Positions 17,689 to 27,017 of a DNA stretch of 64,000 bases are shown piece after piece. The stretch spans positions 62,001 through 126,000 of the forward strand of contig NZ_VDFV01000001.1 in NCBI RefSeq assembly GCF_006152145.1, read 5' to 3'. The position numbers were made by a program, and so were the translations under genes. Positions within the stretch are counted from its first letter, which is position 1. Every line of letters begins with the position of its first letter. This stretch comes from Rubellimicrobium roseum. Lineage in GTDB: Bacteria > Pseudomonadota > Alphaproteobacteria > Rhodobacterales > Rhodobacteraceae. The notes below the pieces were generated by a model. The model had not been told where the DNA came from and searched no databases. It saw nothing but the letters and a program-made list of their open reading frames with translations.

Positions 17689-17701
17689 GGAACCGGGTTC
17701 C
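17689..17701 (+). promoter_or_regulatory. Palindrome just upstream of the Nudix gene
   Basis: GGAACC-G-GGTTCC is a perfect 6-bp inverted repeat ending 19 bp before the Nudix start codon. It could be an operator or an RNA hairpin near the ribosome entry. No match to a known site is claimed. The rest of the 187-bp gap between gnd and this gene shows nothing else I can name. Confidence 0.35.
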
Positions 17702-17720
17702 GTCACGAGCGTTCCTTTTC

Positions 17721-18188
17721 ATGACAATTCCGAAACTTAATTTCCTCCCGACTCACCACCGAAGCCGATACACCGAACCCCGCTTCGTCCAGCTTGCCGC
17801 GCTGTGCTGGCGCAAGGGCGCCGAAGGACCCGAGGTTCTCCTCGTGACCTCCTCCACCGGACGCTGGATCCTGCCCAAGGGGTGGCCCATCCAGGGCAAG
17901 AGCCCGGCCGAGGCCGCCCTGACCGAGGCCTGGGAGGAAGCCGGCGTCAGCCGCGGCAAGGCCTCGCGCAAGCCCGTCGGCAGCTACATCGCCATCAAGC
18001 GCACCGGCGCGGGCGACGACCTGCCCTGCGTGCATCGCGTCTACGCGATCAAGGTGCAGCAGGCCGTGGACGACTACCCCGAGGCGCATCGCCGCGACCG
18101 GATCTGGGTCACGCCCGAGAAAGCCGCCCGCATGGTCGACGAGGACGGCCTGCGCGAGATCCTGCGGAACCTGCACCGCCTGCTGTGA
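17721..18188 (+). CDS. Nudix hydrolase, DIPP-like
   Basis: A 155-aa Nudix protein with WILPKGWPIQGKSPAEAALT followed by EAWEEAGV. Compared with the canonical box (G-x5-E-x7-REUxEExGU), the first Glu is replaced by Lys and the Arg by Thr, while the metal-binding EAWEE cluster is kept. This form is usual for the alphaproteobacterial group resembling diphosphoinositol-polyphosphate hydrolases. The natural substrate is unknown. I see no clear Shine-Dalgarno sequence before the ATG. Confidence 0.82.
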   Translation: MTIPKLNFLPTHHRSRYTEPRFVQLAALCWRKGAEGPEVLLVTSSTGRWILPKGWPIQGKSPAEAALTEAWEEAGVSRGKASRKPVGSYIAIKRTGAGDDLPCVHRVYAIKVQQAVDDYPEAHRRDRIWVTPEKAARMVDEDGLREILRNLHRLL

Positions 18189-18252
18189 CCGCCCCCGCCC
18201 TTGCGGGGCCGCGGCCGCGCCCCTAATCATCGGGCGGGCCCGCGGGGGATGG

Positions 18253-18933
18253 ATGACGATGCAGGACGATCCCCTCTGGGACGAGACCGAGAACTTCCCC
18301 GGCTCGACCCGGCGTCGCCTGCGCAAGAACCGCTCGCGCAAGAAGCTCGCGCAGATCCTCGACGAGCTCGCGGCCGACGCCTCGCGCGCACGGGTGTCGC
18401 TCGCCGATCTCGTGCTGGCGATGCACGGCCGGGCCTTCGGGGCGCTCCTGCTGATCTTCGCCTTCCCGAATGCGCTTCCGGCGATCCCCGGCACCTCAAG
18501 CATCCTGGGCCTGCCGCTCCTGTTCCTCGCCACGCAGATGATGCTGGGCAAGCCCGTCTGGCTGCCCAAGGTGATCGCGCTGCGCTCCATGTCCCGCGAC
18601 GACTTCGGCAATCTCGTGGAGCGGGTGAATCCCTGGCTCGAATGGGCCGACAAGTTCACCGAGCCGCGGCTCCTCGCGCTCAGCGACCCCTGGGCGCTGC
18701 GGGCGCTCGGCGCCTTCTGCCTGATCCTTTCCATCGTCCTCGTGCTGCCCATCCCGCTGGGCAACATGCTTCCAGGCATCGCGCTCTGTCTGATCGCGCT
18801 GGGCGTGCTGGAACGCGACGGGGTCTGGATCGCCGGCGGTACTCTGGTGGGGGTGATCGCGCTCGTCATCGCCTGGGGCGTGGTCTACGCCATCGCCCGC
18901 ACGGTCTGGTTCCTGGTCCTGAACGCCTTTTGA
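18253..18933 (+). CDS. ExoD family membrane protein, first copy
   Basis: The 226-aa inner-membrane protein has a charged N-terminus (RRRLRKNRSRKKLAQIL), then FAFPNALPAIPGTSSILGLPLLFLATQMMLG, the core of the ExoD family, and three or four membrane segments in the C-terminal half (LPIPLGNMLPGIALCLIALG). ExoD of Sinorhizobium is needed for exopolysaccharide production and nodule invasion; the molecular activity is unknown. A second family member lies at 51177. Confidence 0.82.
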   Translation: MTMQDDPLWDETENFPGSTRRRLRKNRSRKKLAQILDELAADASRARVSLADLVLAMHGRAFGALLLIFAFPNALPAIPGTSSILGLPLLFLATQMMLGKPVWLPKVIALRSMSRDDFGNLVERVNPWLEWADKFTEPRLLALSDPWALRALGAFCLILSIVLVLPIPLGNMLPGIALCLIALGVLERDGVWIAGGTLVGVIALVIAWGVVYAIARTVWFLVLNAF

Positions 18934-18987
18934 CGCCGGGCTCCCGGCCCGCTAGGCTTTCCCGATCCCAATCGCGAGGTGCCGCCC

Positions 18988-20811
18988 ATGGCCACCGAAG
19001 CCGCCGCCGGTCCCGACCTCGCCGCCGCCGTGACGCTCCTGGGCGCGGCGGTGGTGGCGGTGCCGCTCTTCCGCCGCGCGGGGCTGGGCTCCGTGCTGGG
19101 CTACCTCGCCGCCGGGCTGGTGATGGGTCCCTTCGGCTTCCACGTCATCCAGGACCCCGAGGCGATGCTCCACGTCGCCGAGCTGGGCGTGGTGCTCTTC
19201 CTCTTCATCATCGGCCTGGAAATGGAGCCGCGCCGGCTCTGGTCGATGCGCCGCGACATCTTCGGGCTGGGCCTCGCGCAGGTGCTCCTCTGCATGGCAC
19301 TCCTGAGCTGGGTGGGCGTGGCGCTGGGCTACTCGCTCGCCACCTCCCTGGTCGCCGGCACGGGCTTCGTGCTGACCTCGACCGCCATCGTCATGCAGAT
19401 GCTGAACGAGCGCGGCGACCTCCATCGGCCCAAGGGGCAGCACATCGTCTCGATCCTGCTGCTCGAGGATCTGGCCATCGTGCCGCTCCTGGCGCTGGTG
19501 GCCTTCCTCGCCCCCGGCGGCGCGGAGGTGGGCGGCTCCGACCGGGCCTGGTCCATCGCCCTGGGCCTCGGGGCCATCGCGCTCCTGATCCTCGCGGGAC
19601 GCTATCTCCTGAACCCCCTGTTCCGGGGTCTCGCCACCTTCGGCGGGCGCGAGGTGATGACGGCCGGGGCGCTGCTCGTGGTCCTAGGCTCGGCGCTCCT
19701 CCTCCAGGCCGGGGGCCTTTCGGCCGCGATGGGGGCCTTCCTCGCGGGGGTGCTCCTGTCCGAATCCACCTTCCGCCACCAGCTCGAAGCCGACATCGAG
19801 CCCTTCCGGGGCCTTCTCCTCGGCCTCTTCTTCCTCGCCGTGGGCATGTCGCTCGACCTGTCGGTGATCGCCCAGGAATGGCCGGCGATCCTGCTGACGG
19901 TGGTCCTCTACATCCTCCTCAAGTCGCTCGGCATCTACGTCGTCGCCCGCGCCTTCCGCGCCTCCCACCCCGAGGCGCTGGAGCGCACGGTGCTGATGGC
20001 GCAGGGGGGCGAGTTCGCCTTCGTCCTCTACGGCGCGGCGCTGGCGGTGGGGCTGATCGACGCCCGCGGCTCGGCGATGCTGACGGCGATCATCATCCTG
20101 TCGATGATCCTCACGCCACTCGGCCTCTACCTGCACGACCGCTTCGCCAGCGGCGCGGCGGCCGCGGACGACAGCGACATGGAGGCGCCCGATGGCCTCA
20201 GGAACTCGGTGCTGCTGATCGGCTACGGCCGCTTCGGCCAGATCGCGAGCCAGGTCCTCCTCACGCGCGGCTGGTCGATCTCCATCATCGACACCGACAC
20301 CGACATGATCCGCGTCGCGGGCTTCATGGGGATGAAGGTCCATTTTGGCGACGGCGCGCGGCTCGACATCCTGCATGCGGCGGGCGCCTCCGAGGCCCGC
20401 GCGATCCTGATCTGCGTGGACAGGCCCGAGGCCGCCACCCGCATCGCCGAGATCTGCAAGGCCGAGTTCCCGCTCGTCCCCGTCCTCGCCCGCGCCTACG
20501 ACCGCGCCCACGCTCTGGCGCTGGTGCGCGCGGGGGTGGACTTCCAGATTCGCGAGATGTTCGAGAGCGCCCTGACCTTCGGCGCCCGCGCGCTCGACGA
20601 CCTGGGCGAGGCGCCCGAGGTGGTCGAGCAGGTTCTGGAGGAGGTCCGCAAGCGCGACGCCGACCGCCTGGCCGCGCAGATGGCGGGCGACATCACGAGC
20701 GGACGCGAGCTTCTGCTGTCGAACCTCCCCGACCACCTGCGCGACGCGGCCCGCGCCTCGGCCCCGCCGGGCCTGGCAGGGGCGCTGCAGGGGGTGAGCG
20801 AGCGGACCTGA
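18988..20811 (+). CDS. Kef-type monovalent cation:proton antiporter (CPA2)
   Basis: The 607-aa protein has an N-terminal membrane domain of about 12-13 segments (AELGVVLFLFIIGLEMEP; FVLTSTAIVMQMLNE; ILLLEDLAIVPLLALVAF; MAQGGEFAFVLYGAAL). A cytoplasmic TrkA-N domain follows (LLIGYGRFGQIASQVLL near 410, DTDTDMIRVAGFMGMKVHFGD). The order matches KefB/KefC potassium efflux systems. The ancillary flavoprotein KefF/KefG is absent nearby. The ATG was preferred over an in-frame GTG 9 bp upstream because CGAGG is then well spaced. Confidence 0.92.
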   Translation: MATEAAAGPDLAAAVTLLGAAVVAVPLFRRAGLGSVLGYLAAGLVMGPFGFHVIQDPEAMLHVAELGVVLFLFIIGLEMEPRRLWSMRRDIFGLGLAQVLLCMALLSWVGVALGYSLATSLVAGTGFVLTSTAIVMQMLNERGDLHRPKGQHIVSILLLEDLAIVPLLALVAFLAPGGAEVGGSDRAWSIALGLGAIALLILAGRYLLNPLFRGLATFGGREVMTAGALLVVLGSALLLQAGGLSAAMGAFLAGVLLSESTFRHQLEADIEPFRGLLLGLFFLAVGMSLDLSVIAQEWPAILLTVVLYILLKSLGIYVVARAFRASHPEALERTVLMAQGGEFAFVLYGAALAVGLIDARGSAMLTAIIILSMILTPLGLYLHDRFASGAAAADDSDMEAPDGLRNSVLLIGYGRFGQIASQVLLTRGWSISIIDTDTDMIRVAGFMGMKVHFGDGARLDILHAAGASEARAILICVDRPEAATRIAEICKAEFPLVPVLARAYDRAHALALVRAGVDFQIREMFESALTFGARALDDLGEAPEVVEQVLEEVRKRDADRLAAQMAGDITSGRELLLSNLPDHLRDAARASAPPGLAGALQGVSERT

Positions 20812-20814
20812 GCC

Positions 20815-21303
20815 TCAGCCGCCCAGGAAGTCGAGCTTGCCCAGTTCCACGCCGTCATGGCGCAGAATGTTGTAGGCCGTCGTCATGTGGAAATAGAAGT
20901 TTGGCAGGGCGAAGCTGCCCAGATAGACCGGCGCCGGGAAAGTCAGCTCGCGCGGCCCCGCCTTCACGGTGATCGTCCGCGCCTCGGCGCCCTCGAAGGC
21001 GGCCTCCGGCACGGCCTCGACGAAGGCCAGCGTCCTGGCGATCCGCTCCCGGAGTTCCGCGAAGGTCTGCTCGGTGTCCTCGAAGCGCGGTGCCTCCTGG
21101 CCCGAAAGCCGCGCGGCCACGAACTTGGCATGGTCGCAGGCCATGCCGACCTGCCGGCGCAGGGGCAGCATGTCGGGGGCGAGCCGATCGTTGACCAGCA
21201 CGGCCGGGTCGATCCTCCGCGCCTCGCAATAGGCCTCGGCCTTCTGGAGGATGCGGTCGAGGGCGCGCAGCGAATGGGCCAGCGCGGGAACGGGGGATTG
21301 CAT
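20815..21303 (-). CDS. DUF1993 domain protein
   Basis: A 162-aa helical protein of the DUF1993 family, which resembles DinB-like four-helix bundles. Visible family features are LAPDMLPLRRQVGMACDHAKF and the C-terminal FALPNFYFHMTTAYNILRHDGVELGKLDFLG, whose conserved His residues suggest a metal or cofactor site. Function is unknown. It converges on the Kef gene with a 3-bp gap. Confidence 0.85.
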   Translation of the reverse strand: MQSPVPALAHSLRALDRILQKAEAYCEARRIDPAVLVNDRLAPDMLPLRRQVGMACDHAKFVAARLSGQEAPRFEDTEQTFAELRERIARTLAFVEAVPEAAFEGAEARTITVKAGPRELTFPAPVYLGSFALPNFYFHMTTAYNILRHDGVELGKLDFLGG

Positions 21304-21380
21304 GGGGCGGCTCCTTGGACTTGGTCGCGCGGACCAGACACAAGCGAGCCGGAACAGTCAAACCCCCGAAAGGAGCCGCA

Positions 21381-22751
21381 TCACACCCGCGCGCCCCAGA
21401 GGTCGTATTCCCCCGCCTCCTCGACCTCCACCGTCACGAGGTCGCCCGCCTTCAGCCCCTCGAAACCTTCGTCGATGAACAGGTTACCGTCGATCTCGGG
21501 CGCGTCGCCCTTGGTGCGGCAGGTCGCGCCGTCCTCGTCCACCTCGTCCACCAGCACCTCCATCCGGGTGCCGACCTTGGCCGAGAGCTTCGCTTCCGAA
21601 ATGGCCTGCGCCTTCTCCATGAAGCGATCCCAGCGCTCCTGCTTCACCTCGGGCGCGATATGGTCCGGCAGGTCGTTCGACCGCGCGCCTTTCACGTCCT
21701 CGTACTGGAAGCAGCCCACGCGGTCCAATTGCGCCTCGTCCAGCCAGTCCAGCAGCGTCTGGAACTCCGCCTCCGTCTCGCCGGGGTAGCCCACGATGAA
21801 GGTGGATCGCAGCACGATCTCCGGGCAGGTCGCGCGCCAGGCCGCGATCTCGTCCAGCGTCCGCGCCGCCGCTGCGGGCCGGGCCATGCGCTTCAGCGTG
21901 TCGGGATGCGCATGCTGGAACGGGATGTCGAGGTAGGGCAGCACCAGCCCCTCGGCCATCAGCGGGATCAGGTCGCGCACGTGCGGGTAAGGGTAGACGT
22001 AGTGCAGCCGCACCCAGGCGCCCAAGCTGCCAAGGTCGCGCGCGAGGTCGGTGATGTGCGCCCGGTGCCCCCGCTCCTCGGCGTGCCTCAGGTCCACCCC
22101 GTAGGCCGAGGTGTCCTGCGAGATGACCAGCAGCTCCTTCACCCCCGCCGCCACCAGCCGCTCGGCCTCCTTCACCACCGCAAAGGCGGGGCGCGACACG
22201 AGGCGCCCGCGCATGTCGGGGATGATGCAGAACTTGCACTTGTGGTTACAGCCCTCGGAAATCTTGAGGTAGCTGTAATGCCGGGGGGTCAGCGACACCT
22301 GCTGCGCCGGCAGAAGGTCGATGAACGGGTTCGGCGCGGGCGGCACGGCGGCATGCACCGCGTCCAGCACCTGCTCGTACTGGTGCGGCCCCGTGACGGC
22401 CAGCACCTTGGGATGGGCCCCGGTGATGTACTCGGGCTCGGCCCCCAGGCAGCCCGTCACCACCACCTTGCCGTTCTGCGCGATGGCCTCGCCGATGGCC
22501 TCCAAGCTCTCGGCCTTGGCGCTGTCGAGGAAGCCGCAGGTGTTCACGATCACCGCGTCCGCCCCCGCGTAGTCGGGCGAGATCGCGTAGCCCTCGGCCC
22601 GCAGCCGCGTCAGGATGCGTTCGCTGTCCACCAGCGCCTTGGGGCAACCGAGGCTCACCATGCCGATGGTCGGCTGGCCGGGACGGGCGACGTCCGCCAG
22701 CTTCGGCTTAGGCGCGAGGTCGGGGCGGAGGTTCGGCGGGTTCAGCGTCAT
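21381..22751 (-). CDS. rimO: Ribosomal protein S12 methylthiotransferase RimO
   Basis: This radical-SAM enzyme adds a methylthio group to an Asp of ribosomal protein S12. The 456-aa protein has the N-terminal cluster-binding cysteines in [21 protein letters not shown] and [10 protein letters not shown]. The radical-SAM motif is [12 protein letters not shown], and a C-terminal TRAM domain ends the protein. SLGCPKA at the first cluster marks RimO rather than MiaB. I start at [11 protein letters not shown]; a longer frame upstream lacks support. Confidence 0.95.
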   Translation of the reverse strand: MTLNPPNLRPDLAPKPKLADVARPGQPTIGMVSLGCPKALVDSERILTRLRAEGYAISPDYAGADAVIVNTCGFLDSAKAESLEAIGEAIAQNGKVVVTGCLGAEPEYITGAHPKVLAVTGPHQYEQVLDAVHAAVPPAPNPFIDLLPAQQVSLTPRHYSYLKISEGCNHKCKFCIIPDMRGRLVSRPAFAVVKEAERLVAAGVKELLVISQDTSAYGVDLRHAEERGHRAHITDLARDLGSLGAWVRLHYVYPYPHVRDLIPLMAEGLVLPYLDIPFQHAHPDTLKRMARPAAAARTLDEIAAWRATCPEIVLRSTFIVGYPGETEAEFQTLLDWLDEAQLDRVGCFQYEDVKGARSNDLPDHIAPEVKQERWDRFMEKAQAISEAKLSAKVGTRMEVLVDEVDEDGATCRTKGDAPEIDGNLFIDEGFEGLKAGDLVTVEVEEAGEYDLWGARV

Positions 22752-22870
22752 GCGTCGGGCCTCGGGATCGGGGATGGGCGGACATAGCGACTTGTCGCCG
22801 GCCTGAAAAGTGGGGCGCCTTGCCACGCCCGCCCGCGCCGGGCCAGATGCGCCCCAACAAGGGAGCCCCC

Positions 22871-23896
22871 ATGACCGACCGTCCCGTGATCCTCGCCTGC
22901 CCGCTGCCGCGCACGCTGCCGCTCCTCTTCGCGCCCGACCACCTGCGCGCCCTGTTCGACCGCTACGACGTCATCGAGACCACCGACGAGACGCTGCCCT
23001 CGTTGCCCGACGAGACCCTGCGCGAGGCGCGCTACGTCATCGGCCAGCCGCCGCTGACGCCCGAGCTGCTGGCGCGGCTCGAATCGCTGCGCTGCATCTT
23101 CAACGTCGAATCGAACCTCCTGCCCAACATGCCCTACGAGGAGGCCTTCGCCCGCGGCATCCACGTCGTCACCACCGGCGCCGTCTTCGCCGAGCCCGTG
23201 GCCGAGATCGGCCTGGGCTTCGCGCTCTCGCTCGCCCGCAACATCCACGGCGCCGATGCGGACTTCCGCCAGGGCGAGGAGAAGTGGGGCGGCGAGGGGA
23301 ACGCGACCGCGCGGCTCCTGACCGGCTCCACCATCGGCATCCTCGGCTTGGGCACGCTCGGCCAGGCCGTCGCGCGGGTCCTCCAGGGCTTCCGCCCCCG
23401 GCTGCTCGCCCACGATCCCTGGCAGGCGCCGTCCGTCACGCGCGCCCACGGGGCCGAGCCCGTGGACCTCGACGCGCTGCTCGCGCAGTCCGAGACGCTC
23501 TTCGTCACCGCGGCCGTGACCTCCGAGAACCAGGGCTTCCTCGGCGCGCAGGCCTTCCTGAAGATGCGCCCCGGCGCGGCGCTGATCCTCCTGTCCCGCG
23601 CGGGCGTGGTGGACTTCGACGCTCTGATGGAGGCCGTCCGCGCCGGCCACATCACCGCCGCCAGCGACGTCTTCCCCGAAGAGCCCCTGCCCCCCGACCA
23701 CCCGGTCCGCTCGCTGCCCGGCTTCCTGCTCTCCGCCCATCGCGCGGGGGCGCTGGACCTCGCCTTCAAGCGCATGGGCGAGATGGTGCTGGAAGACCTC
23801 GCGCTCCTCGACCGCGGCCTGCCCCCGCAGGTCTGCAAGCGGGCCGAGCGCGAAACGGTCGCGCGCTTCCGGTCCAGGCCCGTCAGCGTGAACTGA
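22871..23896 (+). CDS. D-2-hydroxyacid dehydrogenase family protein
   Basis: The 341-aa NAD(P)-dependent oxidoreductase has the Rossmann motif [13 protein letters not shown] (about 157-169), the catalytic Arg in LSRAGVVDF, Glu in DVFPEEP and His in SAHRAG. All three catalytic residues are kept. The N-terminal domain is unusual in having [19 protein letters not shown] where most relatives have a Gly-rich N-x-D loop. The substrate is unknown. The start has AAGGGAG upstream. Confidence 0.85.
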   Translation: MTDRPVILACPLPRTLPLLFAPDHLRALFDRYDVIETTDETLPSLPDETLREARYVIGQPPLTPELLARLESLRCIFNVESNLLPNMPYEEAFARGIHVVTTGAVFAEPVAEIGLGFALSLARNIHGADADFRQGEEKWGGEGNATARLLTGSTIGILGLGTLGQAVARVLQGFRPRLLAHDPWQAPSVTRAHGAEPVDLDALLAQSETLFVTAAVTSENQGFLGAQAFLKMRPGAALILLSRAGVVDFDALMEAVRAGHITAASDVFPEEPLPPDHPVRSLPGFLLSAHRAGALDLAFKRMGEMVLEDLALLDRGLPPQVCKRAERETVARFRSRPVSVN

Positions 23897-23897
23897 A

Positions 23898-23919
23898 AAG
23901 GGGGCCCGTTGGCCCCCTT
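23898..23919. terminator. Bidirectional terminator between hydroxyacid dehydrogenase and gcrA
   Basis: A perfect 9-bp stem AAGGGGGCC-CGTT-GGCCCCCTT fills the 26-bp gap between two convergent stop codons. It has A-residues on the left (acting for gcrA) and TTC on the right. Confidence 0.85.
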
Positions 23920-23922
23920 CCC

Positions 23923-24513
23923 TCACCGCCTCCGGTCGCGCCGCGCGCTCATGGGCTGGAACGCCACGCCCACATGCGCCTCGCAATAGGGCTTGCCCGG
24001 CTGCACGGGCATCCCGCAGAACCAGAAGTTCGGCGTCGCGGGGTCGCCCACCGGCCACTTGCAGGTCTTCTCGGTCAGCTCCATCAGCGACAGCCGGCGG
24101 GCGGTCTTCTCCACCGCCAGCGCCGCGGCCTGCGCCTCGGGGCTGATCTCGTTGGCCGAAGGCTGCGGCGGCAGGGGCTGGCCCGCAGGAATGATCTGCC
24201 GGCGGAAGGACGAGCCGTTCTCGTCGCCCTCCTCGTCGTCGGCGCCGGCGGCGACCAGCTCCGGCTCGGGCTGCGGTTCCGGCTCGGCCTCTTCGGGCTC
24301 GACGGGCGGCGCCTCGACGATCAGGTCCTCGGCCGTCTCGGCCCCGTCCTCGCGGCCGGCCGGGACCACCCGGTTCGACAGGCCCAGGCGATGCACCTTG
24401 CCGATGACGGCATTGCGCGTGACGCCGCCCAGTTCCTTGGCGATCTGGCTCGCCGAGGCGCCCTCCGCCCACATCCGTTTCAGCGTCTCGACGCGCTGGT
24501 CGTCCCAGGACAT
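23923..24513 (-). CDS. gcrA: GcrA cell-cycle regulator
   Basis: GcrA is an alphaproteobacterial sigma-70 co-regulator that acts at promoters methylated by CcrM at GANTC. The 196-aa protein has the N-terminal helix-turn-helix (MSWDDQRVETLKRMWAEGAS; ASQIAKELGGVTRNAVIGKV; HRLGL), a long acidic Pro/Glu linker (about 55-95) and the conserved C-terminal block TCKWPVGDPATPNFWFCG, then PYCEAH. In Caulobacter this C-terminal part binds sigma domain 2. The gene sits between a bidirectional terminator and the EAL gene, which is divergent. Confidence 0.95.
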   Translation of the reverse strand: MSWDDQRVETLKRMWAEGASASQIAKELGGVTRNAVIGKVHRLGLSNRVVPAGREDGAETAEDLIVEAPPVEPEEAEPEPQPEPELVAAGADDEEGDENGSSFRRQIIPAGQPLPPQPSANEISPEAQAAALAVEKTARRLSLMELTEKTCKWPVGDPATPNFWFCGMPVQPGKPYCEAHVGVAFQPMSARRDRRR

Positions 24514-24646
24514 TGCGGGCCCTCCGAAATCCGTGACGCACCGAGATACCGGTCCCGCGCCCGGAGTTCAAGACATGGACCGCCCCACGGGGGGCCGCAC
24601 GCGTGTCCGAAACGTCGCAGGCCCGGTGTCCGACCCCGGCGCCGGT

Positions 24647-24660
24647 GACTCCTTCTTAAC
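24647..24660 (+). promoter_or_regulatory. GACTC plus TTAAC element upstream of the EAL gene
   Basis: A CcrM-type GANTC site (GACTC) and a CtrA half-site-like TTAAC lie 4 bp apart, 58 bp before the EAL gene start. In Rhodobacterales CtrA commonly controls motility and cyclic-di-GMP genes. The match is to short motifs and may be chance. Confidence 0.35.
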
Positions 24661-24717
24661 GTTTCGGGCCTACAGGATGACACGTCCCGCAACACGACGA
24701 CGGAGCACGGCTTTCCC

Positions 24718-25464
24718 ATGACCTCGGCCCTTTCGCCCTCCTGCGCAGGCTGCCGGACCCCGCTCGGCTTCGACATCACCATGGCCTTCCAGCCCATCCT
24801 CGACCTGGACCGGGGCCACGTCTTCGCCCATGAGGCGCTGGTGCGCGGCACGGACGGCGAAGGGGCGGGCGCCGTCCTCGCCCGCGTCACCGACGACACG
24901 CGCTTCGCCTTCGACCAGCTCTGCCGCGTCCGCGCGGTGGAACTCGCCGCCGCCCTGTCCTTGCCCGGGGCGGTGTCCATCAACTTCATGCCCAACGCCG
25001 TGTACGAACCCGCGCATTGCCTGGGCACCACGCTCGCCGCCGCACGGAGCACGGGGATGGCGCTCGACCGCATCATCCTCGAGGTGACCGAGGGCGAGCG
25101 CGTCGCCGACGCCGGCCACCTCCGGCGCATCCTCGACACCTACAAGCGCTCGGGCCTCGTCACCGCCATCGACGACTTCGGGGCAGGCTATTCGGGGCTC
25201 AACCTCCTGGCCGAGTATCAGCCCGACATCATCAAGCTCGACATGAACCTCACGCGCGGGATCGACGGCCATCGCGCTCGGCAGGCCATCGTCGCCGCCA
25301 TCGTCCAGGTCTGCCGCGCCCTCTCGATCACCCCCATCGCCGAAGGCGTGGAGACCGCGGAGGAGATGCGCACCCTGCGGGAGATCGGCATCCCGCTCCA
25401 GCAGGGCTATCTCTTCGCCAGGCCCCGCACCGCCGCCCTGCCCGAGATCGCCTGGCCCGTCTGA
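24718..25464 (+). CDS. EAL-domain cyclic-di-GMP phosphodiesterase
   Basis: This 248-aa protein is nearly all EAL domain, with no membrane segment or sensor domain. All catalytic elements are visible: HEALVRG (EAL), SINFMP (Asn), LEVTEGE (Glu), IDDFGAGYSGLNLL (Asp-Asp plus loop 6), IKLDMNL (Lys), AEGVET (Glu) and LQQGYLFARP (Gln). An active phosphodiesterase is therefore expected. The N-terminal CAGCRTPLGF pair of cysteines is unusual and might bind metal or sense redox state, as in some bacterial EAL proteins. It converges with znuB. Confidence 0.92.
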   Translation: MTSALSPSCAGCRTPLGFDITMAFQPILDLDRGHVFAHEALVRGTDGEGAGAVLARVTDDTRFAFDQLCRVRAVELAAALSLPGAVSINFMPNAVYEPAHCLGTTLAAARSTGMALDRIILEVTEGERVADAGHLRRILDTYKRSGLVTAIDDFGAGYSGLNLLAEYQPDIIKLDMNLTRGIDGHRARQAIVAAIVQVCRALSITPIAEGVETAEEMRTLREIGIPLQQGYLFARPRTAALPEIAWPV

Positions 25465-25479
25465 GCCGCAGGCAGCCCT

Positions 25480-26271
25480 TCAGCCCCGCCGCAGCCGCCC
25501 CGCCGCCGTCAGGACGGCAAAGGCCCCGAGAGCCACGGTCACGGTCGCCGGCCCGACCCCGGCATCCGCCGCCACCGCCAGCCCCAAGCCCCCCAGCGCC
25601 GCCCCCGCCCCGATCGCGCAGGCCGCGAACGCCATGCGCTCGGGCGTGGTGGCCAGGTTGCGCGCCGCCGCCGCCGGGATGATGAGGAGCGCGGTGATGA
25701 GCAGCGCCCCCACGACCTGGATCGCCACTGCCACCACCCCCGCCAGCATCAGCGCCAGCAGCAGCGAGGCCCGGCGCGGGTCCATCCCCCCCGCCCGCGC
25801 CAGGTCGGGCGACAGCGTGGAGATCAGGAGAAGCCCCCAGTTCCGCCAGACGACCAGCGCGACCACGACCGCGCCCCCCCAGATGAGCAGGAGGTCCCCC
25901 CGCCCCACCGTCAGCACGTCGCCGAACAGGAACGCCTCCATGTCCACGCGCGGCCCCGGCGTCAGCGCCACGGCAAACAGCCCCAGCCCCAGCGCCCCAT
26001 GCGCCAGCACCCCCAGCGCCGTGTCCGCCGCGAGGCTCCGGTCCGTCAGCACGAAGACCAGGAGCGCCACGGCCCCCGCCACCACAAGGATCGCCAGCGT
26101 CACCGGCAGCCCGAAGACAAGGCTCAGCGCCACTCCCAGGATCGAGGCATGCGCCGTCGCGTCCCCGAAATAGGCCATGCGCCGCCAGACGACGAAGCAG
26201 CCCAAGAGCCCCGCCGCCAGCGCCACGCCCACGCCGGCCAGCGCCGCGCGGACCAGGAACGACTCGAGCAT
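25480..26271 (-). CDS. znuB: Zinc ABC transporter permease ZnuB
   Basis: The 263-aa ABC-3 family permease has about seven to eight membrane segments. Typical elements are CFVVWRRMAYFGDATAHASILG near the N-terminus and GALLITALLIIPAAAARNLA. It forms the membrane channel with ZnuC and receives Zn2+ from periplasmic ZnuA. Its start overlaps the znuC stop by one base (TGATG), so the two are translationally coupled. Confidence 0.94.
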   Translation of the reverse strand: MLESFLVRAALAGVGVALAAGLLGCFVVWRRMAYFGDATAHASILGVALSLVFGLPVTLAILVVAGAVALLVFVLTDRSLAADTALGVLAHGALGLGLFAVALTPGPRVDMEAFLFGDVLTVGRGDLLLIWGGAVVVALVVWRNWGLLLISTLSPDLARAGGMDPRRASLLLALMLAGVVAVAIQVVGALLITALLIIPAAAARNLATTPERMAFAACAIGAGAALGGLGLAVAADAGVGPATVTVALGAFAVLTAAGRLRRG

Positions 26272-27017
26272 CACGCCTCCTCGTGATGATGGTGATGGGG
26301 ATGCGCCGCGTGATCGGCATGGTCGTGCTGGTGCCGGTACAGCGCCAGCGCTCCCTTGGTCCCCGTCCCGAACAGCTCCCGGTAGGCGGGCGCGGCCGAG
26401 ACGACGGCGGGCGTGCCCTCGCAGCAGACATGGCCGTTCAGGCAGATCACCCGGTCGGAGGCGCTCATCACCACATGCAGGTCGTGGCTCACCAGCAGGA
26501 CCGCGCAGCCCAGCCGCCCCCGGATCGCCTCCAGGCTTTGATAGAATCCCGCCGCGCCGGGCTGGTCCAGCCCCTGCGTGGGCTCGTCCAGCATCAGGAT
26601 GTCGGGCTCGGACAGGATCGCGCGCGCCAGCAGCACCCGCTGGAACTGCCCGCCGGACAGGTCGGCCATCTGCCGCCCCATGACATGGCCCGCCCCCGCC
26701 TCCTCCAGCGCCGCCCGCGCCTCGGCCTCGGGCACGCGGTGGGGCAGGTCGAGGAAGCGGCGCACCGTCAGCGGCAGTGTCGCGTCGATATGCAGCTTCT
26801 GCGGCACGTAGCCCACCCGCAGCCCCGCCGCCTTGAGGATGCGCCCCCGCGTGGGCCGCTGCACCCCGATCAGGCAGCGCAGCAGCGTCGACTTGCCCGA
26901 CCCGTTGGGTCCGACCAGCGTGACGATCTCGCCCTTTTCGATGCGCAGGGAGACGTCGTGCAGCACCTGCACCGCCCCGAACCGCACCCCAAGGCCCTCG
27001 GCCGCGATCAGCGCCAT
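26271..27017 (-). CDS. znuC: Zinc ABC transporter ATPase ZnuC
   Basis: A 248-aa ATPase with Walker A GPNGSGKST, Q-loop VGYVPQKLHID, signature LSGGQFQRVLLARAI, Walker B ILMLDEPTQGLD and switch SHDLHVV. The C-terminus ends in a His/Asp-rich tail (HQHDHADHAAHPHHHHH) seen in ZnuC proteins and probably binding zinc. It overlaps zur and znuB by one base on each side. Confidence 0.96.
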   Translation of the reverse strand: MALIAAEGLGVRFGAVQVLHDVSLRIEKGEIVTLVGPNGSGKSTLLRCLIGVQRPTRGRILKAAGLRVGYVPQKLHIDATLPLTVRRFLDLPHRVPEAEARAALEEAGAGHVMGRQMADLSGGQFQRVLLARAILSEPDILMLDEPTQGLDQPGAAGFYQSLEAIRGRLGCAVLLVSHDLHVVMSASDRVICLNGHVCCEGTPAVVSAAPAYRELFGTGTKGALALYRHQHDHADHAAHPHHHHHEEA

